Shown: in pieces, positions 23,401 through 31,055 of the stretch
How positions within the stretch are numbered: position 1 is the stretch's first letter
How the letters are laid out: each line of letters starts with the position of its first letter
DNA from: Pseudothermotoga sp.
Lineage (GTDB): Bacteria > Thermotogota > Thermotogae > Thermotogales > DSM-5069
Direction: 5' to 3'
NCBI GenBank assembly: GCA_003510135.1
Contig: DOKY01000021.1
Span: 70,227 to 101,281, forward strand
DNA length: 31,055 bases
Made by a program: the position numbers and the translations under genes
Notes under the pieces: generated by a model
The model's input: the letters and a program-made list of their open reading frames with translations, nothing else
What the model was told of the DNA's origin: nothing
The model's database searches: none

Positions 23401-24293
23401 TTGACCACCTCCAGTTCAAACAACGTTCTTCTTAATTGGTCCACTGTGGATTGTTTGGGTGGTACCAAAGGCAGACGAAATTCGTTCTCGATGCGACCCA
23501 TCAGGTGAAGTGCAGCCTTCACCGGCATGGGGTTAGTCTCGACGAACAAGGACTTGAACAACTCAAGGTATTTGAAATGCAGTTCCCTCGCTTTCCTCAG
23601 GTTTCCCTCAAAAATCGCGTTAACCATCTCGACCATACGGTGTGGGATCACGTTCGACGCCACGGATATAACACCCTTCGCACCGGCACAAAGCATGTGA
23701 AAGGTTCTGTCATCGTTTCCGGAGTATACGTAGAAATCCATATTACGCGTCAGTTTCAAGATCTCATCGGATTGAGAAATGTCTTGATTGGCCTCTTTTA
23801 TGGCGCGTATGTTTTTGCAGTCGTTCGCAAGTCTAGCCACGGTCTCTGGGGCTATATTTACACTGGTACGCGATGGAACGTTGTAGATAATTATGGGTAT
23901 GTCAATTCTCTCCGAAAGGTACCTGTAATGAGCGTACAAACCTTCTTGGGTGGGTTTGTTGTAATAAGGTGTCACTACGAGTACAGCATCCGCGCCATTC
24001 TTAACAGCACTCAGGGAAAGCTCGAGAGTTTTGCGCGTGTCGTTGGTACCGGTCCCAACTATCACCTGAGCTCTTTTTTCACAGATTTCCTTGGTGACGG
24101 AGACCAAACGTTCCCTTTCGTCAATTCTCAGTGTCGCTCCCTCTCCCGTCGTTCCTGCAACCACAATTGCTTTGACGCCACTGTCGAGTTGCCACTCAAC
24201 GAGCTTTTTGTAGCTCTCGTGATCCACCTCTCCGCCCTTGAACGGCGTCACGATAGCAGTTCCAACTCCCACGAACATGCCACTTTCCTCCAT
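23397..24293 (-). CDS. dapA: 4-hydroxy-tetrahydrodipicolinate synthase
   Basis: 298 residues. It condenses pyruvate with aspartate semialdehyde, the first committed step to lysine and diaminopimelate. Schiff-base Lys166 lies in IKEANQD, catalytic Tyr137 in IIYNVPSRT and GTTGE at 47-51; VVTPYYNKPTQEGLY is nearly identical to what I recall of the T. maritima enzyme. ATG 24293 follows AAGGAGGGG with good spacing. ATG 24278 also has GGAGG 8 nt upstream and would match the N-terminus of the T. maritima protein, so the start is uncertain by five codons. The ribosome binding site lies directly after the terminator at 24316-24347, consistent with transcription control by attenuation. Confidence 0.97.
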   Translation of the reverse strand: MEESGMFVGVGTAIVTPFKGGEVDHESYKKLVEWQLDSGVKAIVVAGTTGEGATLRIDERERLVSVTKEICEKRAQVIVGTGTNDTRKTLELSLSAVKNGADAVLVVTPYYNKPTQEGLYAHYRYLSERIDIPIIIYNVPSRTSVNIAPETVARLANDCKNIRAIKEANQDISQSDEILKLTRNMDFYVYSGNDDRTFHMLCAGAKGVISVASNVIPHRMVEMVNAIFEGNLRKARELHFKYLELFKSLFVETNPMPVKAALHLMGRIENEFRLPLVPPKQSTVDQLRRTLFELEVVK

Positions 24294-24315
24294 TTCTCAA
24301 CCCCTCCTTATGAAT

Positions 24316-24347
24316 AAAAAAGCGGGCTACATGTTTTGTAGCCCGCT
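24316..24347 (-). terminator. Attenuator terminator before dapA
   Basis: On the minus strand AGCGGGCTACA / TGTAGCCCGCT form a perfect 11-bp stem with the 5-nt loop AAACA, running into six T residues. It ends about 25 bp before dapA, inside the untranslated leader rather than after a gene, so it regulates dapAB. Six bases of its 5' arm (24342-24347) also belong to the competing antiterminator stem. Confidence 0.88.
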
Positions 24348-24443
24348 CGTTGATGATCTTCTTTCTACATTGGCTTGCGCTCAGCTTGTACAAAACGAGC
24401 TAAGCGCAGGCCAACCATCAACGAGCGGGTGGCTGCGCTTAGC
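24342..24443 (-). promoter_or_regulatory. Mutually exclusive leader stems (antiterminator) of dapAB
   Basis: Three alternative pairings are visible. (1) 24433-24443 with 24399-24409, an 11-bp perfect stem overlapping the leader's third lysine codon. (2) 24398-24414 with 24370-24386, 17 pairs with one mismatch and one wobble. (3) 24416-24429 with 24342-24355, a 14-bp perfect stem that takes part of the terminator's 5' arm. Pairings 2 and 3 nest into one long antiterminator; pairing 1 destroys pairing 2 and leaves the terminator free. I do not see the conserved L-box (lysine riboswitch) or T-box sequences. The function as a lysine attenuator is inferred from geometry. Confidence 0.75.
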
Positions 24444-24503
24444 CTTCTTATTCTCAATAGAGTTCAAGGCAAATTGCCTGACAAATCGAAGAAATATGGC
24501 CAT
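24381..24503 (-). CDS. Leader peptide of the dapAB attenuator
   Basis: A 40-residue open frame, ATG 24503 to TGA 24383-24381, too short for usual gene calling. AGGAG at 24518-24514 lies 10 nt upstream; an in-frame GTG at 24506 has 7-nt spacing. Codons 19, 20 and 22 are all AAG (peptide NKKAKR), the only lysines in the peptide. They sit at 24449-24438, exactly at the start of the first RNA stem segment, where a stalled ribosome would block pairing 1. The stop codon lies in the third segment, where a ribosome finishing the peptide would block pairing 2. This is the layout of trp/his-type leaders. Translation is unproven. Confidence 0.65.
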   Translation of the reverse strand: MAIFLRFVRQFALNSIENKKAKRSHPLVDGWPALSSFCTS

Positions 24504-24535
24504 CACGATGGCACTCCTATGCTTTGTTTTTTGGT

Positions 24536-24565
24536 ATTATACATAACCATCATGTAAGATGTCAA
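24536..24565 (-). promoter_or_regulatory. Consensus promoter of dapAB
   Basis: On the minus strand perfect TTGACA (24565-24560) and perfect TATAAT (24541-24536) are 18 bp apart. The -35 overlaps the last codons of purD. Transcription should start near 24529 and give a leader of about 235 nt before dapA. A fully consensus promoter is what attenuation control by premature termination would need. Confidence 0.85.
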
Positions 24566-25806
24566 GAGATGAACAGACCGATGTCCTTGCGATAATACAT
24601 GTTCTCGAAGTGGATTTTCTCAATCTCCTCGTAAACCCGTCTTCTGGCCTTTGCGTAAGTATCAGCCTTTGCACAAACGTTTAAAACCCTACCACCGCTG
24701 GTGACGATCTTTCCATCGACCTTCTTGGTACCTGCATGGAAAACGATCGCATCCTTCACCTTGTTCAAACCGAAGATCTCAAAACCCGTTTTGTAAGACT
24801 CGGGATAACCTCCGCTCACCAGAACCACGCAAACTGCCTTTTCTTTTGACCATAATATTTTGCGTCTCTCCAATTCTCCCTCGACCACGGCCTGGAGCAT
24901 TTCCAAAAGATCACTTTCCAAGAGCAGCAGAATGGACTGAGTTTCTGGATCACCGAACCTGCAGTTGAATTCGAGCACTTTGGGACCATCTTTAGTGATC
25001 ATCAGACCCAGATAAAGGACGCCTTTGTAGATCACGTTCCGCTTCTCGAGTGCTGGGAAAAGCTTGTCCAAGATTTCCTCTCTCACACTTCGCCACAGGT
25101 TCTCGCTGTAGTGCGGCGCCGGTGCGATTGAACCCATTCCACCCGTGTTGGGCCCCTTATCGCCATCGTAGATTTTCTTGTAATCCATCGCACTCATCAT
25201 GGGAACGTAAGTTTTACCATCGGCGAGAACCATCATGCTCATTTCTTTGCCTCGCAAAAACTCTTCGACAACGATCTTCTCACCCGACTCTCCAAAGATC
25301 TTTTTCCTCATCAATGAATCGATCACGTTGAACGCTTCTTCACGACTCATCACCACGTAACTTCCTTTACCTTGCGCCAAACCATCCGCCTTTATAACGA
25401 TTGGAAATTCGCAGCGTTCAACATACTTTTCTGCCTGAACAGGGTCGTCGAACAACCTGAACCGTGCCGTTGGTATCCCACACTCGTCCATGAGCAGCTT
25501 TGCGTAGGCCTTACTGCACTCGAGCTGAGACGCTTTTCTGTTTGGTCCAAAGATTTTGAGACCGTGCGATTCGAAAACGTCGACCACACCTTGTGCCAGA
25601 TACGCCTCCGGACCCACGACAGTCAGATCTATCCTCTCTCTCAAAGCGAGCTGTAATAGTTCATCCACACTTTTTGCTTCGTAGCACGTCGCATCCTGGC
25701 AGATACCACCGTTACCTGGAGCGCAGAAGACTTCGTATCCTTCCTGACGGAGTTTCCATACCAACGCGTGTTCGCGACCACCCGAACCTATGACGAGCGC
25801 CTTCAT
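24562..25806 (-). CDS. purD: Phosphoribosylamine-glycine ligase
   Basis: 414 residues, ATP-grasp enzyme making glycinamide ribonucleotide, step 2 of de novo purine synthesis. Features: GSGGREHAL at 7-15, IKADGLAQGKG near 138, PNTGGMGSIAPAPH and the metal-binding EFNCRFGDPETQ. ATG 25806 follows GAGGTGG, and the gene lies 9 bp after purH. It is the last purine gene of the operon, and its 3' end contains the -35 of the dapAB promoter. Confidence 0.97.
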   Translation of the reverse strand: MKALVIGSGGREHALVWKLRQEGYEVFCAPGNGGICQDATCYEAKSVDELLQLALRERIDLTVVGPEAYLAQGVVDVFESHGLKIFGPNRKASQLECSKAYAKLLMDECGIPTARFRLFDDPVQAEKYVERCEFPIVIKADGLAQGKGSYVVMSREEAFNVIDSLMRKKIFGESGEKIVVEEFLRGKEMSMMVLADGKTYVPMMSAMDYKKIYDGDKGPNTGGMGSIAPAPHYSENLWRSVREEILDKLFPALEKRNVIYKGVLYLGLMITKDGPKVLEFNCRFGDPETQSILLLLESDLLEMLQAVVEGELERRKILWSKEKAVCVVLVSGGYPESYKTGFEIFGLNKVKDAIVFHAGTKKVDGKIVTSGGRVLNVCAKADTYAKARRRVYEEIEKIHFENMYYRKDIGLFIS

Positions 25807-25815
25807 GGTACCACC

Positions 25816-27330
25816 TCAGTGCTTGAAGTGTCGTGTACCTGTGAAAATCATCGCCACGTTGTATCTGTTCGCCATCTCGATGACCTCTTGGTCCCTCACC
25901 GACCCACCTGGTTGTATGATGGCTGAAACCCCTGCTTTCGCCGCGATCTCGACAGCGTCCGGGAATGGGAAGAACGCATCGGAGGCCAGCACGGAACCTT
26001 TTGCCTTCTCTCCAACCTGTCTGACGCAATGTTCTGTAGGCCAGACTCTGTTGGGCTGTCCTGCACCGATGGCGAGCGTGGTGCGATCCTTGGCCAGCAC
26101 GATCGCGTTGGATTTCACGTGCTTGACAACTTTCCAGGCGAAGAGCAGATCTTTCAGCTCTTCCTCGTGTGGTGCACGCTCAGTGACCACTTTCAACTGT
26201 TCGTAGTCGGTGAGGTCGGGTGTTTGAAAGAGTACTCCCCCGGAAATTCTTCGCAGATCGTAGGTCTCACCCTTTTGGTTCAAATCGATCTGAAGGAGCC
26301 TCAGATTCTTTTTCTTTTTCAAGATCTCGAGTGCTTCAGCGTCGAAACTTGGTGCCAGTATCACTTCGAGAAAGATTTCAGAAAGCTTCTTAGCAGTCTC
26401 AGCATCGACACCTCGATTGAATGCCACGATTCCTCCAAAAATCGAAACTGGGTCAGCAGCCTTTGCCTTCTCGAAAGCCTCGAGAGTTGAATTTGCACAG
26501 GCGACAGCGCAGGGGTTGGTGTGTTTGACAACGACGCAGGTGGTGTCCTCGAAATCTTTCACAACCGACAAGGCAGCGTCGGCATCGAGGTAGTTGTTGA
26601 AGGAAAGTTCTTTTCCATGAAGCTGTTTTGCATTGACGATTCCAGACGGAACAAGCACATCTTTGTACAGGGCCGCTCGCTGGTGTGGATTTTCACCGTA
26701 GCGAAGTTCGCACACCTTCTCGTAAGATAACGTGAGGTATCTTGGGAAGAGATCACCCGCAACGCGAGAGAAGTACTGAGCAATCATAGCATCGTACCAG
26801 GCGCTGTACTGAAAAGCCTTCAAGGCGAATCTCAATCTGTCGTTCAAGGTTAAGGAGTTGACCTTCACCTTTTCAACAAACCATTCGTAATCGGACACAT
26901 CACACAGCACAGCAACGTGTTTGAAGTTCTTGGCTGCGGCCCGAAGCATAGCGGGTCCTCCGATGTCTATGAAATCAACAAGCTCGTTGAGTTCTTTCTT
27001 TTCATGTACCGCGCGCGAGAAAGGATAGAAGTTCACGATTACTACATCGATTGGTTCTATCCCAAGCTGTTCAAGTTCTTTCATCTGAGAAGGATCGTCA
27101 CGGTTCGCGAGGATCGCCGCGTGGATGTAGGGATGCAAACTCTTCACCCTGCCTCCCAGTAGCTGGTTGAAGGATGTGATGTTAGAAGTGGGAACGACGT
27201 TCACGCCGTTTTTGGAAAGAAATTCGGCCGTTCCACCTGTACTCATAATTGTGAATCCAAGCGTTGCAAGTTCGCGCGCAATCTCCACTATCTTTGTTTT
27301 GTCCCAAACTGAAATCAACGCTTTAGGCAT
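25816..27330 (-). CDS. purH: AICAR transformylase/IMP cyclohydrolase
   Basis: 504 residues, bifunctional enzyme of the last two steps to IMP. The N-terminal IMP cyclohydrolase (about 1-195) has STGGT at 30-34, the GGRVKSLHP loop and FIDIGGPAMLRAAAKN. The C-terminal transformylase has LRYGENPHQ at 209-217 and the catalytic Lys-His in KHTNPCAVA (269-277). ATG 27330 follows AGGAGGGA. The start overlaps the purN stop by 8 bp, implying coupling. Confidence 0.97.
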   Translation of the reverse strand: MPKALISVWDKTKIVEIARELATLGFTIMSTGGTAEFLSKNGVNVVPTSNITSFNQLLGGRVKSLHPYIHAAILANRDDPSQMKELEQLGIEPIDVVIVNFYPFSRAVHEKKELNELVDFIDIGGPAMLRAAAKNFKHVAVLCDVSDYEWFVEKVKVNSLTLNDRLRFALKAFQYSAWYDAMIAQYFSRVAGDLFPRYLTLSYEKVCELRYGENPHQRAALYKDVLVPSGIVNAKQLHGKELSFNNYLDADAALSVVKDFEDTTCVVVKHTNPCAVACANSTLEAFEKAKAADPVSIFGGIVAFNRGVDAETAKKLSEIFLEVILAPSFDAEALEILKKKKNLRLLQIDLNQKGETYDLRRISGGVLFQTPDLTDYEQLKVVTERAPHEEELKDLLFAWKVVKHVKSNAIVLAKDRTTLAIGAGQPNRVWPTEHCVRQVGEKAKGSVLASDAFFPFPDAVEIAAKAGVSAIIQPGGSVRDQEVIEMANRYNVAMIFTGTRHFKH

Positions 27331-27961
27331 CGTCTTCCCTCCTGATGAGAACCTTCCTACCGACTATGCGCAATTCGTTTTCCACGATCAACTTGATCGC
27401 TTCTGGCAACACCTCGTGCTCAACTTGTTTCACTTTTTCGGCGAGAGTCTCAGGCGTGTCGTCATCGTCAACCTCGACGGGTCTCTGCAGTATGATCGGA
27501 CCTCCATCGACGCTTTCGTCAACGAAATGGACCGTGACACCCGTGATCTTCACCCCGTACTGGATCACGGCCTCGTGCACTTTCATTCCGTAATAGCCTG
27601 GACCACAAAAGGCAGGAATCAAAGACGGATGCACGTTGATGATTTTCCATCTGAAGGCGTCGATGAAATACGGAGAGAGTATGTTCAAAAAACCAGCCAG
27701 AACGACCAGATCAACGTTGTGCGCCTTGAGAATGGCTATCATTTTGTCCTCGTATTCGGTTTGGCTTTGAAAGTCCTTCTTCCTGACGACGTACGAGGGT
27801 ATGCCCAAGGATCTCGCTTTCTCCAAGGCTGGAGCATTCTCTCTGCTGCTTATGACGACCGAAACGATTGCAGGCAATTCCCCACTCAGGCATTTCTTCG
27901 CGATCGACAGCATGTTCGTACCGGTCCCCGACACGAGAATACCTAAGGAAGCTTTCCTCAA
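27323..27961 (-). CDS. purN: Phosphoribosylglycinamide formyltransferase
   Basis: 212 residues. It transfers a formyl group from 10-formyl-tetrahydrofolate to glycinamide ribonucleotide. The catalytic set is visible: Asn109 and His111 in INVHPSLIPAF, and Asp152 in DESVDGGPI; the phosphate loop is SGTGTN at 11-16. The start is TTG at 27961, supported by AAAGGAGG 7 nt upstream and a TTGA overlap with the purM stop. The usual AFPG after HPSL(L) reads AFCG here, a minor change. Confidence 0.96.
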   Translation of the reverse strand: MRKASLGILVSGTGTNMLSIAKKCLSGELPAIVSVVISSRENAPALEKARSLGIPSYVVRKKDFQSQTEYEDKMIAILKAHNVDLVVLAGFLNILSPYFIDAFRWKIINVHPSLIPAFCGPGYYGMKVHEAVIQYGVKITGVTVHFVDESVDGGPIILQRPVEVDDDDTPETLAEKVKQVEHEVLPEAIKLIVENELRIVGRKVLIRREDDA

Positions 27962-28968
27962 AGAACGATCCTCCTTTCACCCCTTTTGATCTCACCGACA
28001 ACCCACACCTCTTCACCGAGATTCTTGAGTGCTCTGGCGATTCTGTCCGCAGAGTCTCTTTCAACGATCAACATGAAACCTATTCCCATGTTGAAGGTTC
28101 TGAACATCTCCGACTCGTTGATCATCCCGAGTCGCTGGATCAGGCTGAATATGGTCGGTACTGGCCAGGAACTTTTGTCGATTCGAGCCTCCAGACCAAC
28201 AGGTATCACTCTGGGAAGGTTTCCAGGGATACCCCCACCCGTAATGTGCGCCATCGCATGGATAGAACTATCCAGAACTTTCAGCACGCTCTTCACGTAG
28301 ATCTTGGTCGGCGTGAGCATTTCCTCACCGATAGTTCTGCCAAGTTCGTCAACGTAAGAATCTACTCTGTAATGACTCAAGAGGATTTTCCTCGCCAAAG
28401 AAAAACCATTGCTGTGAAGCCCGCTCGAAGCGAGCCCAAGTACGAGATCACCTTCGCTGACCCTTGAGCCGTCCAGGAGCTGATCTTTCTCAACGATACC
28501 AACCGCAAAGCCAGCCAGGTCGTACTCGTCCTCGCCATAAAAATCTGGCATCTGTGCCGTTTCTCCCCCTATGAGTGCGCATTCGGCTTCCACGCAACCC
28601 TTCACGATCCCCGTGACGATCTGTTCCACACGCTCAACGTTCAACTTCCCCACCGCGAGGTAATCAAGAAAGAAGAGCGGTTTTGCGCCGTGCACCAAAA
28701 CGTCGTTGACACACATCGCCACACAATCTATACCCACAGTATCATGCTTGTCCATCATGAAAGCGATCTTCAGTTTCGTTCCCACACCATCCGTGCCGGA
28801 CACGAGCACCGGTTGACGGTAATTCGAAGGCAATTCGAAGAAACCACCGAAAGAGCCTATCCCTCCGAGCACTTGCGGTACGTACGTGAGCCGCGCCAAG
28901 CGTTTGATCCTTTCTACGCTTTCATCGGCTGCGTCCCGATCCACACCCGCCTCCTTGTAAGATCTCAT
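27958..28968 (-). CDS. purM: Phosphoribosylformylglycinamidine cyclo-ligase
   Basis: 336 residues, AIR synthetase, step 5 of purine synthesis. Family marks: the N-terminal SYKEAGVD, SGTDGVGTKL at 57-66, CVNDVLVHGAKPLFFLDY, GGETAQMPDFY and HITGGGIPGNLPR. The frame opens at GTG 28980, but the AAGGAG site abuts it. ATG 28968 gives MRSYKEAGVD, the usual PurM start, with the site 11 nt upstream; TTG 28971 is also possible. Between purF (8 bp upstream) and purN (4-bp overlap). Confidence 0.96.
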   Translation of the reverse strand: MRSYKEAGVDRDAADESVERIKRLARLTYVPQVLGGIGSFGGFFELPSNYRQPVLVSGTDGVGTKLKIAFMMDKHDTVGIDCVAMCVNDVLVHGAKPLFFLDYLAVGKLNVERVEQIVTGIVKGCVEAECALIGGETAQMPDFYGEDEYDLAGFAVGIVEKDQLLDGSRVSEGDLVLGLASSGLHSNGFSLARKILLSHYRVDSYVDELGRTIGEEMLTPTKIYVKSVLKVLDSSIHAMAHITGGGIPGNLPRVIPVGLEARIDKSSWPVPTIFSLIQRLGMINESEMFRTFNMGIGFMLIVERDSADRIARALKNLGEEVWVVGEIKRGERRIVL

Positions 28969-28976
28969 CAAGGTTC

Positions 28977-30362
28977 TCACTCCTTTTCAAAAAGGTACTT
29001 CGTGCAAAAACTCGGAACCTGCAAAGGATAAATACCGTTGAAGCATGCGAGACAGAGACGATCCGAAGGCAGCCCAACAGCCTTTACCAGCCCTTCGAGG
29101 CTCAAATAGCCGAGCGAATCAGCCCCTATGAGTTGCTCGATCTTCTTTTCTTCGAGAACTGCCGCGATGAGTTCCCTCCTGTCGGATGTGTCGACTCCGA
29201 AGTAACAACCGTACCGTATAGGGGGTGAAGCGATGCGAACGTGAATCGACCTTGCCCCGGCAGTTCTCAACATCTTCACAATTTGACCCATCGTCGTGCC
29301 CCTCACGATGGAATCGTCAACCAAGACTATGCTTTTTCCTTTCACGAGCTCTCTCAAAGCGTTCAACTTGAGTCTGACCCCCAGGTTCCTGAGCTTCTGA
29401 GATGGTTGTATGAAAGTCCTACCGATGTATTTGTTTTTGATCAGACCCATTCCGTACGGGATACCACTCTGATTGGAATAACCAATGGCGGCGACGGTGC
29501 CAGAGTCTGGCACGCCTACGACAAGGTCTGCATCGGCAGGTTGTTCGATCGCCAGTATTCTGCCGGCTCGCTCTCGTGCAGCATAAACGCTCACGTTCTC
29601 CAGCACACTGTCGGGCCTGGCGAAGTAGACGAACTCGAAAATGCAGAACGCACTCCTTGAAAAAGCCGTCTTGTGAGACTCCACACCATTTTCATTCACC
29701 AAAACGACCTCTCCAGGTTCGATGTCTCTGACGAATTCGGCTCCCACGGCATCCAATGCGACCGTTTCCGAGGCGAACACCACGCAGTCATCCAGTCTGC
29801 CCATGCAGAGTGGACGAAAACCGAGTGGATCCCTGATGGCGATCAAACTATTTTGGTTCATGAGGAGCAAGCAGTAAGCACCCTGCAGGGTACGTGTCAC
29901 ATCGAGGCAAGCATGTAACATGTCCGGGCCTTGCTCGATCAAGAGTAACGCAATGATCTCACTGTCAGTGGTCGAACGAAAAGGTAATCCTTTCTTTTCA
30001 AGTTGACTCCTGAGCTCGCGCGTGTTGATTATGTTTCCATTGTGTGCCACCGCCAAGCTGCCTTGTTGACCTGCAACGACTATGGGTTGGGCGTTCTCGA
30101 ACACGTTCGAGCCCGTCGTCGAATACCTCACATGGCCGATCGCAACGTGTCCGGAAAGCTCACCGAGCACTTCCTCGTTGAAGACGTCGTTGACCAGTCC
30201 CAAACCCTTATGATACTTGATCTTCTCTCCATCACCAACCGCGATGCCTGCACTCTCTTGACCTCTGTGCTGAAGAGCGATTAGACCATAATAGACAGTT
30301 CTGGAAATCTTCGGATCAGGTTTTGGAGAAAAGATTCCAAACAGTCCACATGATTCCTTCAT
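28977..30362 (-). CDS. purF: Amidophosphoribosyltransferase, Fe-S type
   Basis: 461 residues, the committing step of purine synthesis (PRPP plus glutamine to phosphoribosylamine). The nucleophile is Cys5 (MKES-CGLFGIF), exposed after removal of a very short propeptide. Glutaminase marks: QHRGQESAGIA at 31-41 and AHNGNI at 106-111. The PRPP loop VLVDDSIVRGTT is at 346-357. Four cysteines, 240, 386, 437 and 440, sit where the Bacillus-type enzyme binds its 4Fe-4S cluster (AFCIFEFVYFARPDS, YGCYFGVD, CLACF), so this is probably the Fe-S, oxygen-sensitive form. The ATG overlaps the purL stop (ATGA). Confidence 0.97.
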   Translation of the reverse strand: MKESCGLFGIFSPKPDPKISRTVYYGLIALQHRGQESAGIAVGDGEKIKYHKGLGLVNDVFNEEVLGELSGHVAIGHVRYSTTGSNVFENAQPIVVAGQQGSLAVAHNGNIINTRELRSQLEKKGLPFRSTTDSEIIALLLIEQGPDMLHACLDVTRTLQGAYCLLLMNQNSLIAIRDPLGFRPLCMGRLDDCVVFASETVALDAVGAEFVRDIEPGEVVLVNENGVESHKTAFSRSAFCIFEFVYFARPDSVLENVSVYAARERAGRILAIEQPADADLVVGVPDSGTVAAIGYSNQSGIPYGMGLIKNKYIGRTFIQPSQKLRNLGVRLKLNALRELVKGKSIVLVDDSIVRGTTMGQIVKMLRTAGARSIHVRIASPPIRYGCYFGVDTSDRRELIAAVLEEKKIEQLIGADSLGYLSLEGLVKAVGLPSDRLCLACFNGIYPLQVPSFCTKYLFEKE

Positions 30363-31055
30363 TGGTTCACCAGCCTTTGCAAGGAAGACTCGTAGACCTC
30401 TTTGATCTTCCTCACCGGTTGGTCGATGAGCTTTCTTCCGTTCAGTTTTACGACGAGTCTGTCGCCCATGACCCTTCCGAGGACCGCTATGGGTACGTTT
30501 TCGTTTTTGGCGAGCTGGATCAATCGTTGGAGATTCTCCTCGGCCAAGCTGACGAGTATCCGGGACTGTTCTTCACCAAACAATAGAAAATCGGCTCGAG
30601 AATCGCTCCATAAATCGCATAATGCCCCGATGTTTCCTATGATGCACGACTCGGCAAGAGCGACTACCAGGCCACCTTCAGAAAGATCGTGTGCAGAATT
30701 CAGCAACCCATCTTTGATTGCGTTCAAGCAACACCGTTGAACTCTCTTTTCGAGCTCGAGATCGATCGTTGGGGGGAGTATGTTCTCGATCTTGTGTATC
30801 AGCCTCGTGTACTCACACAAACGCTGATCGGCAGACATAGGCCCGAGAAGGACTATGACGTCGCCTGGGTTTTTGAAACTTGCGGAGCAGATTCTCGATG
30901 CATCCTCTATGAGTCCCACCATGCCGACGATCGGTGTGGGATGGACCCTGCTCGTTTCTGTCTCGTTGTAGAAACTCACGTTGCCACTCACCACAGGAGT
31001 GTTGAGTGCTGTGGCCGCATCTCTCAGCCCATCGATCGTCATTTCGAACTGGTAA
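30359..31055 (-). CDS. purL: Phosphoribosylformylglycinamidine synthase subunit PurL (5' part outside window)
   Basis: The last 231 residues of a PurL-type synthetase; the frame is open through the window edge, so the start lies beyond 31055. It makes formylglycinamidine ribonucleotide with PurQ and PurS in the small-subunit form. Visible marks: YQFEMTIDGLRDA, TPVVSGNVSFYNET, a VGMVGLIED segment and the ATP-site HDLSEGGLVVALAE. The stop overlaps the purF start by 4 bp. Whether it is the small or the large PurL cannot be judged, but the absence of a glutaminase domain at the C-terminus indicates the small form. Confidence 0.96.
   Translation of the reverse strand, partial: YQFEMTIDGLRDAATALNTPVVSGNVSFYNETETSRVHPTPIVGMVGLIEDASRICSASFKNPGDVIVLLGPMSADQRLCEYTRLIHKIENILPPTIDLELEKRVQRCCLNAIKDGLLNSAHDLSEGGLVVALAESCIIGNIGALCDLWSDSRADFLLFGEEQSRILVSLAEENLQRLIQLAKNENVPIAVLGRVMGDRLVVKLNGRKLIDQPVRKIKEVYESSLQRLVNQ

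Noticed and set aside
24294..24530. Lysine (L-box) riboswitch or T-box as explanation of the dapA leader
   Set aside because: I could not find the conserved L-box core sequences or the T-box AGGGTGG element. The leader ORF with lysine codons over the first stem explains the layout better. A covariance search would decide.
1..31055. CRISPR arrays, tRNA or rRNA genes
   Set aside because: No regularly spaced repeats and no cloverleaf or rRNA-like sequence noticed on either strand by reading; no program was run.

Overview
The window looks like bacterial chromosome from the Thermotogae, most likely a Pseudothermotoga/Thermotoga relative. I base this on DapA and DapB close to the Thermotoga maritima type, sugar ABC systems without a local ATPase, ROK and DeoR sugar regulators, strong Shine-Dalgarno (SD) sites with frequent GTG/TTG starts, and very tight gene packing. 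This is inference from protein resemblance; there is no rRNA or other marker here to fix the genus.

Positions 1-8740, minus strand: one probable operon reading right to left. Order: DeoR-family regulator, a GlmS/AgaS-type double-SIS protein, a lipoprotein with a glycosidase-like TIM barrel, a UPF0309-type SIS protein, a second cytoplasmic copy of that barrel, a sugar-binding protein and two permeases. A TTGACT/TATAGT promoter with two AAACGATC repeats precedes it. It reads as uptake and breakdown of an unidentified (amino)sugar-containing compound.

Positions 8986-11505, minus strand: an alpha/beta hydrolase, then a broken molybdopterin cluster (MOSC protein, moaC). Upstream of moaC, a nucleoside hydrolase N-terminus is fused in frame to what appears to be the C-terminus of MoaA. 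G+C content changes at the fusion, about 43% to the left and 52% to the right in lines counted by hand. Positions 11506-13540 are decayed or AT-rich: a possible transposase remnant, a TspO-like protein and a four-helix membrane protein.

Positions 13544-18613: an M3 oligopeptidase, a HAD phosphatase coupled to ribokinase, an SPL-like radical SAM protein and a ROK regulator. The ROK gene is divergent from a second sugar ABC operon (18744-22564: binding protein, amidohydrolase, two permeases). A perfect 23-bp palindrome lies over the -35 of that operon.

Positions 22702-31055, minus strand: the purine operon purL(partial)-purF-purM-purN-purH-purD, followed by dapA-dapB with their own promoter. 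Between purD and dapA lies the most interesting element of the window. It is a short leader ORF with clustered lysine codons (AAG AAG GCT AAG) sitting on segment 1 of a set of mutually exclusive stems that end in an intrinsic terminator just before the dapA ribosome binding site. It has the architecture of a ribosome-mediated (trp/his-type) attenuator sensing lysine, where the commonly known lysine control is the L-box riboswitch.
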